From the NCBI GenBank assembly GCA_019056875.1, contig DXJA01000429.1:1-6192 (forward strand): a stretch of 6,192 nt of DNA, read 5' to 3'. Below, in pieces: positions 1 through 6,180 of the stretch (its first letter is position 1; each line of letters opens with the position of its first letter). The stretch comes from Candidatus Jordarchaeum madagascarense (GTDB lineage: Archaea > Asgardarchaeota > Jordiarchaeia > Jordiarchaeales > Jordiarchaeaceae). Below the pieces are notes generated by a model, which did no database searches, had not been told where the DNA came from, and saw only the letters and a program-made list of their open reading frames with translations. The position numbers and the translations under genes are program-made.

Positions 1-24
1 GTAGGATTTACCTCTAGAAAACAT

Positions 25-60
25 AAAAAAGGAGAAAGAAAGAAGGGTAAGTTTTCCCTT
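25..60 (-). terminator. Candidate terminator after the carboxylase operon
   Basis: Read on the minus strand, this lies about 30 bases past the stop codon of the gamma subunit gene. It has a 5-bp inverted repeat (AAGGG/CCCTT at 43-47 and 56-60, loop of 8), followed by a pyrimidine-rich stretch ending in six Ts. The stem is short and weak. The T-rich tract may matter more than the hairpin, since archaeal RNA polymerase can stop at oligo-T alone. The rest of 1-88 shows no gene. Confidence 0.4.
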
Positions 61-88
61 GTTTTACATCTTTTTACTTTGAACTAGT

Positions 89-586
89 CTACTTTTTATC
101 TGGTGGGGGTCTGCCCAGCCATTTCTCGTAAAATGTTTCAATGTCGGGTAGGAAGTTGAACACAGTGGGGTATCCTGGGGGTGTACACTCAACATCCAGT
201 AGTGTTAGGCAGTCTGGACAGTAGTATTCTCGGATTTCTTCCCACTCTGGGTCGCTTCCCATATACTTAGGGTAGAGTTCTTCTATATCTTCTATGGTGT
301 CTCTGACTCTCACCCGGCACTTCGTTTTCCAGTTCTCTCTGTAGTCTCCGAATTCGTGTCCGCAGTCGCATTTGACAATTCTCTGACCCCCTTTTGATAC
401 CACGTAAAGATGTTCGTGTAGAGGCAACAGGATTTTTTCCTTCCACGGAACACGTTCCTGCAGAATCTCCATAATCCTATCGAATCTATCTGCGTCTTTT
501 CTTCCGCTAATTATGGGTTTAAGCTCATCCCAAACCAATTTCCCTTCGATTAATCTCTCCAAAGTCCTTTTATCGTATTTAGTCAC
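89..586 (-). CDS. acxC: Acetone carboxylase gamma subunit (AcxC-like)
   Basis: A 165-residue protein, close to the roughly 168 residues recalled for the Xanthobacter gamma subunit. In the family this small subunit joins alpha and beta in an alpha2-beta2-gamma2 complex that carboxylates acetone in the cytoplasm, and it binds zinc. Here C73/C75 (KCDCGHEF) and C123/C126 (YYCPDC) form a plausible four-cysteine zinc site. C90 and C134 are extra cysteines. The central 'RENWKTKCRVRVRDT' segment and the 'CTPPGYP' turn fit the family. There is no signal peptide or membrane segment. The start is GTG at 586, immediately after the TGA of the alpha gene, with GGAGGTGA five bases upstream. An ATG at 588-590 is in another frame and closes at once. 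Last gene of the operon. The assignment rests on family resemblance plus operon position and is secure at family level. The ketone used as substrate is inferred. Confidence 0.88.
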   Translation of the reverse strand: MTKYDKRTLERLIEGKLVWDELKPIISGRKDADRFDRIMEILQERVPWKEKILLPLHEHLYVVSKGGQRIVKCDCGHEFGDYRENWKTKCRVRVRDTIEDIEELYPKYMGSDPEWEEIREYYCPDCLTLLDVECTPPGYPTVFNFLPDIETFYEKWLGRPPPDKK

Positions 587-2800
587 TCATTTCACCTCCA
601 CCTGAAAATCCTCGGGCAGTTTCCAGAACTCTCGGAACTCCTTCGCCCACTTTTTAGACAATCTCAGGCTCTCGGAGTACATACGGCTCGGCGTTTCACC
701 TAACTTTCCCTCGGTGAGTTTCTTCCGCTCTCGTTCCCAGAACTCGTTGAAGGGTAGAGACTTATCCTTCCTCTCCTTCCTAATTTCCTCTCTACGCTTT
801 TCCGTGGCCTTCTCGTCTACTATCCATTCATCCTTAGCTTCGTCGTACTTTGCCACCACGCCATAAACTTTGTAGACTATGTCACTAGTGTATATTCCGT
901 TGTCAAGATCTTGCTTAACCCGCTCCACGGTCCTCTCCAAGGGATCGCCGTATCCCGGTCCGCCGCTCAATGCAAAGTGAACCAAGTCGTAGTTATCGAG
1001 GGTTATGGGATACATTGTACAGTAGGGCCTTCTAGTTATTTCTCCTTTCAAGAATCTTTCGAATTCCCCGTTTGAAGGATTTGGATCTCCTAGTGGATAG
1101 TCCTTCTGGTTTTCAATTATTTCTTTCATGTTTGTTTTTTGGGCGTAGAGTCGGTATCCAGTTGCTTGGGGATAGCCTCCATGCATTCCACCGGATCCGT
1201 GGAAAACGTTTCCATCCCGGGCTCCGAAGAAGTCCACTTCCTTGGAATTGGCGATCATTGCCACGCCCTCGTAGTTTGAGCCTCCTCGGTATTTGCCATA
1301 TCCTGCGTTGTTGGGTTTGACTCTTCTCGCTAAGTAGGGTATGCCCCCTTGGAACAGTTCCCAAGTTTCAACGTCGCCGAGATCCGCTTCGGGATTCCAC
1401 ATTGCGTATCCCCAGTCCAATCCGTCTCTTACCGCGCTTGCCCCCAATCCCTGACCGCTAATCTCAAAAGTTGACAACGCCCACCTCTGTCCCATCAGCG
1501 GACCAGCAGAATAGATTCCTCCGCCCTGTATCGCGTCTCCGGTAAAACCGTATCCCGGAACCACTTCCTCTCTGTATCCCCGGGAGAATAATCCATAAGA
1601 CAGACATTTCATCATTCCGGTGTATGCTGGGATCAGGTTACCCCAGGGGCTTTGATAGGAGAGATAGGGATCTCCGGGATTGCTCCACGTTCCCAGTGGG
1701 TAATCGGTTTCAATGGCGAAGTATGCTCCGTCGTTTACCTTGTCTCCGTAAATCATGATCTGGGTCAGGAGAACCCATTGGCCTCCCTCCATTGCTCCCT
1801 TATCACAGTTCATGGGGTTTGCTCCCGGTCCACTGGCTCCGTCAAAGCTCAGGGACATGCTGCCATCCTCTTTAACAATGATTTCTATGGGCTCATTAGA
1901 GATCTTATTAATTTTCGCCCTAGGCTGCCATGCCAAGTCCTTTGAGGGTATATCAAAGAAGGAGGCTGCTCGGTACCTTCCCGGTATCAGGCGTTCTTTC
2001 ACCCGCTCCTTGAAGATTCTTCTTGTTTCCTCTATGGCCTCCTTTATGAAGCGTTTGTAGTAGTCGATTCCTTCCCGCTCTATGAATGCATAGATTGCGT
2101 CCCTAATCATCAGGTCTCCCGCTAGTCGACACTTCTCGTCCAGCTCCCAGTAAAGGGGTGTTCTCACGGATCTTCGAGCGTTGATCATGTGGTCTTTCCA
2201 TATCTTGTCGTTGGAGCCGATTTTTCGGCAAGTGTAGTAGACTCCGTCGTCGAAACGCTGAATAGCAGCGGTCAGGTCGTGGCCCGGGACGATTCCTCCG
2301 GTGTCAATCTGGTGGGTGACTCCTCCCGCCCAGCCTATCAGTTCGTCCTTCCAGAATATGGGAATGATGGTCTGCACATCCGTGGTGTGTACGTTTCCAC
2401 ACTGGGGATCGTTGTTAAGGAAGATGTCACCGGGATTGATTTCCGGGTCTTCTTCGTATCCCTCTCGTATCATGAACTTTATGCCTTCGCTCATAGTGTG
2501 GACGTGAACCAGAATACCGGTTGAAACCACTATGGAGTCTCCCTCAGGAGTGTATAAAGCAAAGCACAGTTCACCGATCTCCTTTACAATGGGGGAGGCC
2601 GCTATGTGCAGTGCAGTTTCCCTAGCCGAAACCAACGCCCCTCTCAGGCTAGCATAAGCCCTCTCGTATCGGAAGGGATCCTCTTCCTTCAATCTTAGCT
2701 TATCGATTCCGCAGTAGTTGCCAGTTTCTTTAAAAACTCTCTCGCTTTGCTCAAGCATTTCTTTAAGGGTTTTTCCTTCCCATCCGCACCTTCTAACCAT
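587..2800 (-). CDS. acxB: Acetone carboxylase alpha subunit (hydantoinase B family)
   Basis: A 737-residue HyuB-type protein, slightly shorter than the roughly 776 residues recalled for Xanthobacter alpha. In acetone carboxylase this subunit holds the manganese site where the phosphorylated ketone and carbonyl phosphate are joined to give acetoacetate. The N-terminal HyuB core (about 50-130) includes 'HVHTMSEG' (99-106) and 'FLNNDPQCGNVHTTD'. H138, D141 and H163 (HTTD and THQIDTGG) have the spacing (3 and 22) of the metal ligands I recall as His150/Asp153/His175 in Xanthobacter, so the metal site looks intact. Further family marks are 'GYGKYRGG' (500-507) and 'GGPGYGDPLERT' (613-624). The C-terminus is charged. 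The protein is cytoplasmic, with no signal peptide. ATG start at 2800, three bases after the beta stop, behind GGAGGTGG. 5-oxoprolinase or N-methylhydantoinase would be the alternatives, but a gamma-type subunit next door argues for a ketone carboxylase. Confidence 0.9.
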   Translation of the reverse strand: MVRRCGWEGKTLKEMLEQSERVFKETGNYCGIDKLRLKEEDPFRYERAYASLRGALVSARETALHIAASPIVKEIGELCFALYTPEGDSIVVSTGILVHVHTMSEGIKFMIREGYEEDPEINPGDIFLNNDPQCGNVHTTDVQTIIPIFWKDELIGWAGGVTHQIDTGGIVPGHDLTAAIQRFDDGVYYTCRKIGSNDKIWKDHMINARRSVRTPLYWELDEKCRLAGDLMIRDAIYAFIEREGIDYYKRFIKEAIEETRRIFKERVKERLIPGRYRAASFFDIPSKDLAWQPRAKINKISNEPIEIIVKEDGSMSLSFDGASGPGANPMNCDKGAMEGGQWVLLTQIMIYGDKVNDGAYFAIETDYPLGTWSNPGDPYLSYQSPWGNLIPAYTGMMKCLSYGLFSRGYREEVVPGYGFTGDAIQGGGIYSAGPLMGQRWALSTFEISGQGLGASAVRDGLDWGYAMWNPEADLGDVETWELFQGGIPYLARRVKPNNAGYGKYRGGSNYEGVAMIANSKEVDFFGARDGNVFHGSGGMHGGYPQATGYRLYAQKTNMKEIIENQKDYPLGDPNPSNGEFERFLKGEITRRPYCTMYPITLDNYDLVHFALSGGPGYGDPLERTVERVKQDLDNGIYTSDIVYKVYGVVAKYDEAKDEWIVDEKATEKRREEIRKERKDKSLPFNEFWERERKKLTEGKLGETPSRMYSESLRLSKKWAKEFREFWKLPEDFQVEVK
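592..599 (-). promoter_or_regulatory. Shine-Dalgarno site of acxC, inside the acxB coding end
   Basis: On the minus strand the sequence reads GGAGGTGA, a full match to the usual anti-Shine-Dalgarno tail. It stands five bases before the GTG at 586 and decides that start. The same bases encode part of the final Val-Glu-Val-Lys of the alpha subunit, which suggests translational coupling. Confidence 0.85.
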
Positions 2801-2803
2801 TTT

Positions 2804-4954
2804 TTATGCCACCTCCATGTGGAAAATTCTGTGTTTATCAAGGGTAACGGTGAAGCCTGGTGGAACTAGCAGAGTTGTTGCCGGAGCTTCAATGACCGCC
2901 GGACCGTCTATTACGTTTCCAGATTTAAGTAGTCCCATTTCCCAAATTGAAGCCTGGTGCCAACCTGTTCCCCAGAATATGTCTCGGTGTCCTTTGGATG
3001 CCTCTTCCTCTGGTTCCTTTCCGCTCAGCTCATGTTCTGGTAGTTGAGGTTTGGGCACTGGCACCACTCCTGTTGCCACCGCTTTGGTGATGTGGTATCC
3101 CAACTCGGGGCTTTTGGTGCCTCTGCGGAAGATTTCTTCGAAGAGTTCGTCGTATCTTCTTGCGATGGTCCACGCATCATCTGGTTGCAGGTTATCGGAG
3201 GGTGACTGAACTTCTAGGTCGTCCAGCATTCCCAAGTACTCTAGCCTGACGGAGGGTTTGAACACCATTTCGCTAGGGTCTCTTCCCTCCTTTTGGAACT
3301 CTTGGGCAATACTTTGTTTTAGGTCCGCCCATGTGGCGTTGAGCATCATGGCCACTATGGGGTTCATGCCGCCGTCGGGGGTTATTATTAGGTCCATGGT
3401 TTTTTCGTGTCGGTAGGAGTGATCGGCGCATGCACATCCAAAGGCTGAGAATGCTGCTGCCCATTCCGGTATCAGTATGTCCTGAAAGTTTAATTCTCGG
3501 GAGTAGCCTGCAACGTGGAGTGGGCCTGCTCCTCCGAAGGATATGAGGGCATAATTTTCAGGTCTGAACCCAAGTCCTTGTATCATACCGTTTAGATGGT
3601 TTTTCATATTAATCTCTATCAAGTCTAGGGAGCCCCTAGCGGTACTGTAGGGGTCTGCTTTTAGTGGTTCTGCCAGCTGTTCCTCGATGTACTGGTATGC
3701 GCGTTCTTTGTTTAAGGGGATCTTTCCTCCGAGGAAGTAGTTGGGATTGAGGTATCCCAGAATCAGGCTGCAGTCGGTCATGGTTACCGTTTCTATGCCC
3801 GATTTTTCGTTGCACACTCCGATTCGGTAACCCGCACTCTCGGGTCCAAATTCTAGGTTTTCCGAAATTTTATTGTATCTAACGTACATACCGGTGCCTG
3901 CGCCTATGGAGTCTAGGGCGAGCATGGGTATGTTTAGTATGAATCTTCCTATGGAGCTCTCCCACTTGGTGGGAACATATTTTTCCATCATTAGGGCTAC
4001 GTCGAAGCTGGTTCCTCCCACATCTGAGGACACTAGGTTTTTTATTCCGTATTTTTCGGATATGAACTTGCTGCCAATGACTCCCCCAATGGGGCCCGAC
4101 ATCAGTATTGTTATTAGCTGTTTGTGCTGGGGTGAAATTGTCCCACCATAGGAGGTCATGACCCTGAGGGGAGCCGGCACACCTTTTTCTCGGAAGTGTT
4201 CCGCGATTCTAATCAATTGTTTTCTTGACGGCTCAGCCGCGTACTGTTCGATTATTAAAGAGTTAAGCCTAGGAGTTTCGCCCCTTACCGGGTTATGCTC
4301 ACAGGATAACACTATGGGAATTTTTTTGCCCTTCTTTGCCATAACTTCTTCCGCAATCTCTCTAACCCTTTTCTCATGCATCGGATTCATGTAAGAACAG
4401 AGCAAGCAAACACAGATGCTTTCAACGCCCATGTCGAGCAGCTCTTCAACCGTTTTCCTTACATTGTTTTCGTAAAGGGGGATCAGTTGCTCTCCCCAGA
4501 AATTGATTCTCCCACGAACCCCCTTGATCTGTCTCCTGGGGATGAGTGGTTTGGGGTGTTCATGCTCCCTAGCGTGTAGGCGTCCCGCATAGTCGAGCCA
4601 CACCCAGCACTGAAGAGCTCTCCCCAATCTGTGGAGATCTTCAAATCCCGCGTTCACTATGACCCCGATGTTGCTGTTTCCTTTCCGCTCCAGAAGCCGA
4701 TTAATCATCGCAGTGCCCGAGTAAACCAGAGCTTCCACCGAAGTTGCTGATTCTTCCAATTTCATATTCCATTGGCCCAGTGCATCACCCATAGAGTTAA
4801 AGATTCCCACCGACTCATCCTGAGGGGTGGTCTGCGCTTTTCCAACTGTAAATCTTCCTTCCTCATCGATAATAAACGAGTCCGACAGGGTGCCTCCTGT
4901 ATCCAAAGCTATAGCCTTTATAGAATACCCTTTATTCACCTTCGCTTTAGACAA
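2804..4954 (-). CDS. acxA: Acetone carboxylase beta subunit (hydantoinase A family)
   Basis: A 716-residue HyuA-type protein, nearly the length recalled for Xanthobacter AcxA (about 717). In the family the beta subunit binds ATP and drives phosphorylation of ketone and bicarbonate, releasing AMP. It has the actin/hexokinase-like nucleotide fold: phosphate loop 1 'DTGGTLSD' (18-25), the hydantoinase segment 'SGTAMINRLLERKG' (79-92), 'SGPIGG' (286-291), phosphate loop 2 'DVGGTSFD' (311-318) and 'SFGGAGPLH' (472-480). The C-terminal hallmark is 'GPAVIE' (684-689) followed by 'TTLLVPPG' (693-700). All key acidic and glycine residues are present and no frame break is seen. First gene of the operon. 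The start is TTG at 4954, supported by GGAGAGG seven bases upstream. No ATG lies between it and phosphate loop 1. Cytoplasmic, with no signal peptide. Family assignment is strong. Acetone as the exact substrate is inferred from the three-subunit set. Confidence 0.9.
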   Translation of the reverse strand: MSKAKVNKGYSIKAIALDTGGTLSDSFIIDEEGRFTVGKAQTTPQDESVGIFNSMGDALGQWNMKLEESATSVEALVYSGTAMINRLLERKGNSNIGVIVNAGFEDLHRLGRALQCWVWLDYAGRLHAREHEHPKPLIPRRQIKGVRGRINFWGEQLIPLYENNVRKTVEELLDMGVESICVCLLCSYMNPMHEKRVREIAEEVMAKKGKKIPIVLSCEHNPVRGETPRLNSLIIEQYAAEPSRKQLIRIAEHFREKGVPAPLRVMTSYGGTISPQHKQLITILMSGPIGGVIGSKFISEKYGIKNLVSSDVGGTSFDVALMMEKYVPTKWESSIGRFILNIPMLALDSIGAGTGMYVRYNKISENLEFGPESAGYRIGVCNEKSGIETVTMTDCSLILGYLNPNYFLGGKIPLNKERAYQYIEEQLAEPLKADPYSTARGSLDLIEINMKNHLNGMIQGLGFRPENYALISFGGAGPLHVAGYSRELNFQDILIPEWAAAFSAFGCACADHSYRHEKTMDLIITPDGGMNPIVAMMLNATWADLKQSIAQEFQKEGRDPSEMVFKPSVRLEYLGMLDDLEVQSPSDNLQPDDAWTIARRYDELFEEIFRRGTKSPELGYHITKAVATGVVPVPKPQLPEHELSGKEPEEEASKGHRDIFWGTGWHQASIWEMGLLKSGNVIDGPAVIEAPATTLLVPPGFTVTLDKHRIFHMEVA
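2809..2816 (-). promoter_or_regulatory. Shine-Dalgarno site of acxB, inside the acxA coding end
   Basis: The minus strand reads GGAGGTGG eight bases before the ATG at 2800. It falls in the last codons of the beta subunit (Met-Glu-Val-Ala), so ribosomes finishing beta pass over the alpha start signal. This is the same arrangement as at the alpha-gamma junction. Confidence 0.8.
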
Positions 4955-4961
4955 AATATTT

Positions 4962-4968
4962 CCTCTCC
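4962..4968 (-). promoter_or_regulatory. Shine-Dalgarno site supporting the TTG start of acxA
   Basis: The minus strand reads GGAGAGG, then seven bases (AAATATT), then TTG at 4954. It is an imperfect but well-placed site, and the main reason to accept a non-ATG start here. Confidence 0.65.
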
Positions 4969-5010
4969 AAACTCAATCTTATTTTAAATTAGTAGTATAG
5001 TAATATTTCA

Positions 5011-5020
5011 TTTATAATTT
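5011..5020 (-). promoter_or_regulatory. Candidate TATA box for the acx operon
   Basis: On the minus strand this reads AAATTATAAA, resembling an archaeal TATA box, with an A-rich stretch (CTAAA) overlapping its 5' edge as a possible B-recognition element. Transcription would begin near 4987-4992, leaving a leader of about 35 bases that contains the Shine-Dalgarno site. In AT-rich DNA such matches arise by chance, so this is tentative. Confidence 0.4.
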
Positions 5021-5189
5021 AGTCGGTCTTGAGACATAGCATGCCTGGACTTAGAAGGCTAACTTTAACTTTTTTTCTCAAGTAGTTTAACCCATTTCGT
5101 TTTCCATATAGTTTAATAATCTATACTGGTTCTTAACCTTGAGAATTTCTAATCTAACTAAAGAACCATGCATACAATACAAAATTAAC

Positions 5190-5194
5190 GGAGG
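5190..5194 (+). promoter_or_regulatory. Shine-Dalgarno site supporting the TTG start of trmO
   Basis: GGAGG is followed by seven bases and then TTG at 5202. No ATG or GTG in the trmO frame is better placed, and the residues right after the TTG already match the family N-terminus. Confidence 0.7.
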
Positions 5195-5201
5195 ATAATA
5201 G

Positions 5202-5681
5202 TTGAGTTTCAATTTCAAGCAAATCGGAGTAATTAGAACGCCTTACATCGATAGGGGACCGTTTCAACCTGTGGAAAGTGAGGAGGGAGAATTCCTTATT
5301 ATACTTGACCCTAAGTATAAAGAAGGACTAAAGGAACTCGAAAATTTCAACTACATTTACGTCATTTTTTATTTGCATAAAGCGGGAATCAGTGAATCTA
5401 CGAGTGCATTTCCCCCATGGTGTGGAGGAAATAGCGTCGGCAAGTTTGCGAGCAGATCACCCTTTCGACCAAATCCAATAGGTCTAAGCATTGTGCGCAT
5501 CAAAAAAATAATGGATAATATAATCCACACAACCTGTATAGATGCACTGGACGAGTCTCCCCTACTTGACATTAAACCCTACATTAAAGCTGTGGACTGT
5601 AAAAACAAAGCAAATAATGGATGGTTCGAAAAATACGGAGAAGCAGAACCCCTAAAAAAATATTTATCTGGAGAAAAATAA
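5202..5681 (+). CDS. trmO: tRNA (t6A37) N6-methyltransferase TrmO
   Basis: A 159-residue protein of the TrmO (YaeB/TsaA, UPF0066) family. The E. coli enzyme uses S-adenosylmethionine to methylate N6 of threonylcarbamoyladenosine at position 37 of threonine tRNA, giving m6t6A. The single domain is a small beta-barrel unlike Rossmann methyltransferases. Family marks are the opening 'IGVIRTPY' (8-15), 'FASRSPFRPNPIGLS' (82-96) and 'DALDESPLLDIKPYI' (114-128), all part of the conserved SAM and tRNA site. The length suits the shorter archaeal form, which lacks the bacterial C-terminal domain. The start is TTG at 5202 with GGAGG seven bases upstream. It is divergent from the acx operon and 49 bases ahead of a zinc-ribbon gene on the same strand. 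Family identity is clear. The exact tRNA substrate in this organism is inferred. Confidence 0.9.
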   Translation: MSFNFKQIGVIRTPYIDRGPFQPVESEEGEFLIILDPKYKEGLKELENFNYIYVIFYLHKAGISESTSAFPPWCGGNSVGKFASRSPFRPNPIGLSIVRIKKIMDNIIHTTCIDALDESPLLDIKPYIKAVDCKNKANNGWFEKYGEAEPLKKYLSGEK

Positions 5682-5697
5682 TATAAAATGGCAACCC

Positions 5698-5711
5698 TAT
5701 AAATATAAAAA
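5698..5711 (+). promoter_or_regulatory. TATA-like box between trmO and the zinc-ribbon gene
   Basis: The stretch CTATAAATATAAAA looks like an archaeal TATA box. Transcription about 25 bases on would start at the very edge of the ATG at 5731, which does not fit a gene that has a strong Shine-Dalgarno site. Co-transcription from the trmO promoter is at least as likely. Confidence 0.3.
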
Positions 5712-5717
5712 AGTTAG

Positions 5718-5725
5718 AGGAGGTG
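5718..5725 (+). promoter_or_regulatory. Perfect Shine-Dalgarno site of the zinc-ribbon gene
   Basis: GGAGGTGA lies five bases before the ATG at 5731. It is the strongest ribosome binding site on the plus strand here and supports the small downstream frame as a translated, possibly abundant, protein. Confidence 0.8.
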
Positions 5726-5730
5726 AATTC

Positions 5731-5916
5731 ATGAGTGGTAGAGGCAGAGGCAGAGGAGGAGGTGCTGGTAGAGGTAGAATGGGAGGCCCCTACGCTGCTG
5801 GTCCTGGAGGAAACTGTGTTTGTCCCAGTTGTGGAAACAAGGTACCCCACCAGGCAGGAGTTCCCTGCACTAATTTAAGTTGCCCCAAGTGCGGCACTAG
5901 AATGATAAGAGAATAA
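5731..5916 (+). CDS. Small RG-rich six-cysteine zinc-ribbon protein
   Basis: A 61-residue protein of unknown function. Residues 2-27 are rich in Arg and Gly (RGRGRGGG, then GRGRMGGP), a basic, probably unstructured tail of the kind that often binds nucleic acid. Residues 29-55 hold six cysteines: C29, C31 and C34 in CVCPSCG, C46, then C51 and C54 in CPKCG. C31/C34 and C51/C54 make a classic zinc ribbon. C29 and C46 could join a second site or a metal cluster. The 'VPHQAGVPC' link and the ending 'MIRE' look like a family I recall from archaea and anaerobic bacteria, often near trmO and NifX/NifB-type metal-cofactor genes. No such genes lie in this window. ATG start behind a perfect Shine-Dalgarno site, 49 bases after trmO, probably one transcript. 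Reality as a gene is likely; its role is open. Confidence 0.8.
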   Translation: MSGRGRGRGGGAGRGRMGGPYAAGPGGNCVCPSCGNKVPHQAGVPCTNLSCPKCGTRMIRE

Positions 5917-5954
5917 GATGAAAACCAGTCTATGGGCCGCTGACCAAGGAAGCT

Positions 5955-6109
5955 TTATTGTTTAGCCACCAGTTTCTCTAGTCCTTCATCTTGAGCTCTA
6001 TTAATGGGGGGGGTTCCTCAACCAGTCTCTTATTCGCATCCATATCCTTTAGCCCTGCACCTATAAGGACATAGCCACCCAAGTTGCTTCTAGGGATTTT
6101 TCCCTGCTA
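5955..6109 (-). pseudogene. Frameshifted 3' remnant of an unrecognised protein gene
   Basis: Reading the minus strand leftward from the stop at 6107-6109, one frame gives a protein-like stretch with 'GGYVLIGAGLKDMDANKR' and then 'LVEEPPP', running into a block of eight Cs (plus-strand Gs 6006-6013). Past it this frame soon stops at 5978-5980. One extra C would carry it into the next frame, which reads 'INRAQDEGLEKLVAKQ' and ends at TAA 5955-5957. Both halves have ordinary amino-acid composition and join smoothly. A second slip may lie at the five-A run near 6097-6101, where the neighbouring frame reads 'FLEKNKVAGK'. No good start or Shine-Dalgarno site is visible; a TTG at 6080-6082 is the only internal candidate. 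I do not recognise the family. It may be a decayed gene, a homopolymer sequencing error in a live one, or chance. Confidence 0.4.
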
Positions 6110-6121
6110 CCTTATTTTTTT
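6092..6121 (+). terminator. Possible terminator: small hairpin with T run
   Basis: AGGGA (6092-6096) and TCCCT (6101-6105) form a 5-bp stem with a 4-base loop. Ten bases on is a run of seven Ts (6115-6121). It could end the trmO/zinc-ribbon transcript, but it lies about 175 bases past the last stop codon and the Ts do not abut the stem, so support is weak. Confidence 0.25.
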
Positions 6122-6146
6122 CAAGGAAGTGTTTCTAATCCGAAAA

Positions 6147-6180
6147 GATTATATCTACGCTAATTAGAATCGATTATATC
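6147..6180. repeat. 9-bp direct repeat GATTATATC, 25 bases apart
   Basis: GATTATATC occurs at 6147-6155 and again at 6172-6180. The two starts are 25 bases apart, between two and two and a half helical turns. The sequence is AT-rich, so chance is possible. If real, it may be a regulator site for a gene beyond the right edge. Confidence 0.35.

Larger units (their letters stand above)
4955..5201. promoter_or_regulatory. Divergent AT-rich intergenic region between acxA and trmO
   Basis: This 247-base region has no credible coding frame and must carry the start signals of both divergent transcripts. It contains three copies of CTTGAGA: plus strand at 5028-5034 and 5138-5144, minus strand at 5076-5082. 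The first and second in order form a perfect 7-bp inverted repeat 41 bases apart. There is also TATAG/CTATA (5107-5111, 5121-5125) and the near-palindrome GGTTCTTAACC (5128-5138). The copies may be operator sites, but that is inference only. Confidence 0.55.

Noticed and set aside
1072..2524. Several plus-strand and one minus-strand open frames of 68-111 codons within the alpha subunit gene
   Set aside because: They overlap a clearly real gene in other frames, lack good ribosome sites and give atypical, Ser/Pro/Arg-rich translations. They are shadows.
3873..4987. Plus-strand open frames of 67-92 codons opposite the beta subunit gene
   Set aside because: They are antisense to a well-conserved family protein and show no family motif of their own.
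5107..5138. Short inverted repeats TATAG/CTATA and GGTTCTTAACC as a riboswitch or operator
   Set aside because: The arms are only 4-5 bp in AT-rich DNA, as expected by chance. They are mentioned in the intergenic entry but not called as a separate element.
5584..5850. Minus-strand frame with a long Ser/Thr repeat, opposite the zinc-ribbon gene
   Set aside because: The Ser/Thr pattern is the antisense reading of the Arg/Gly codons of the plus-strand gene. It spans the trmO end and has no convincing start signal.
5921..5942. Possible C/D-box RNA (AGATGAA followed by CTGA)
   Set aside because: The C-box match to RTGATGA is imperfect, the boxes are too close together, and no terminal stem or second box pair is visible.
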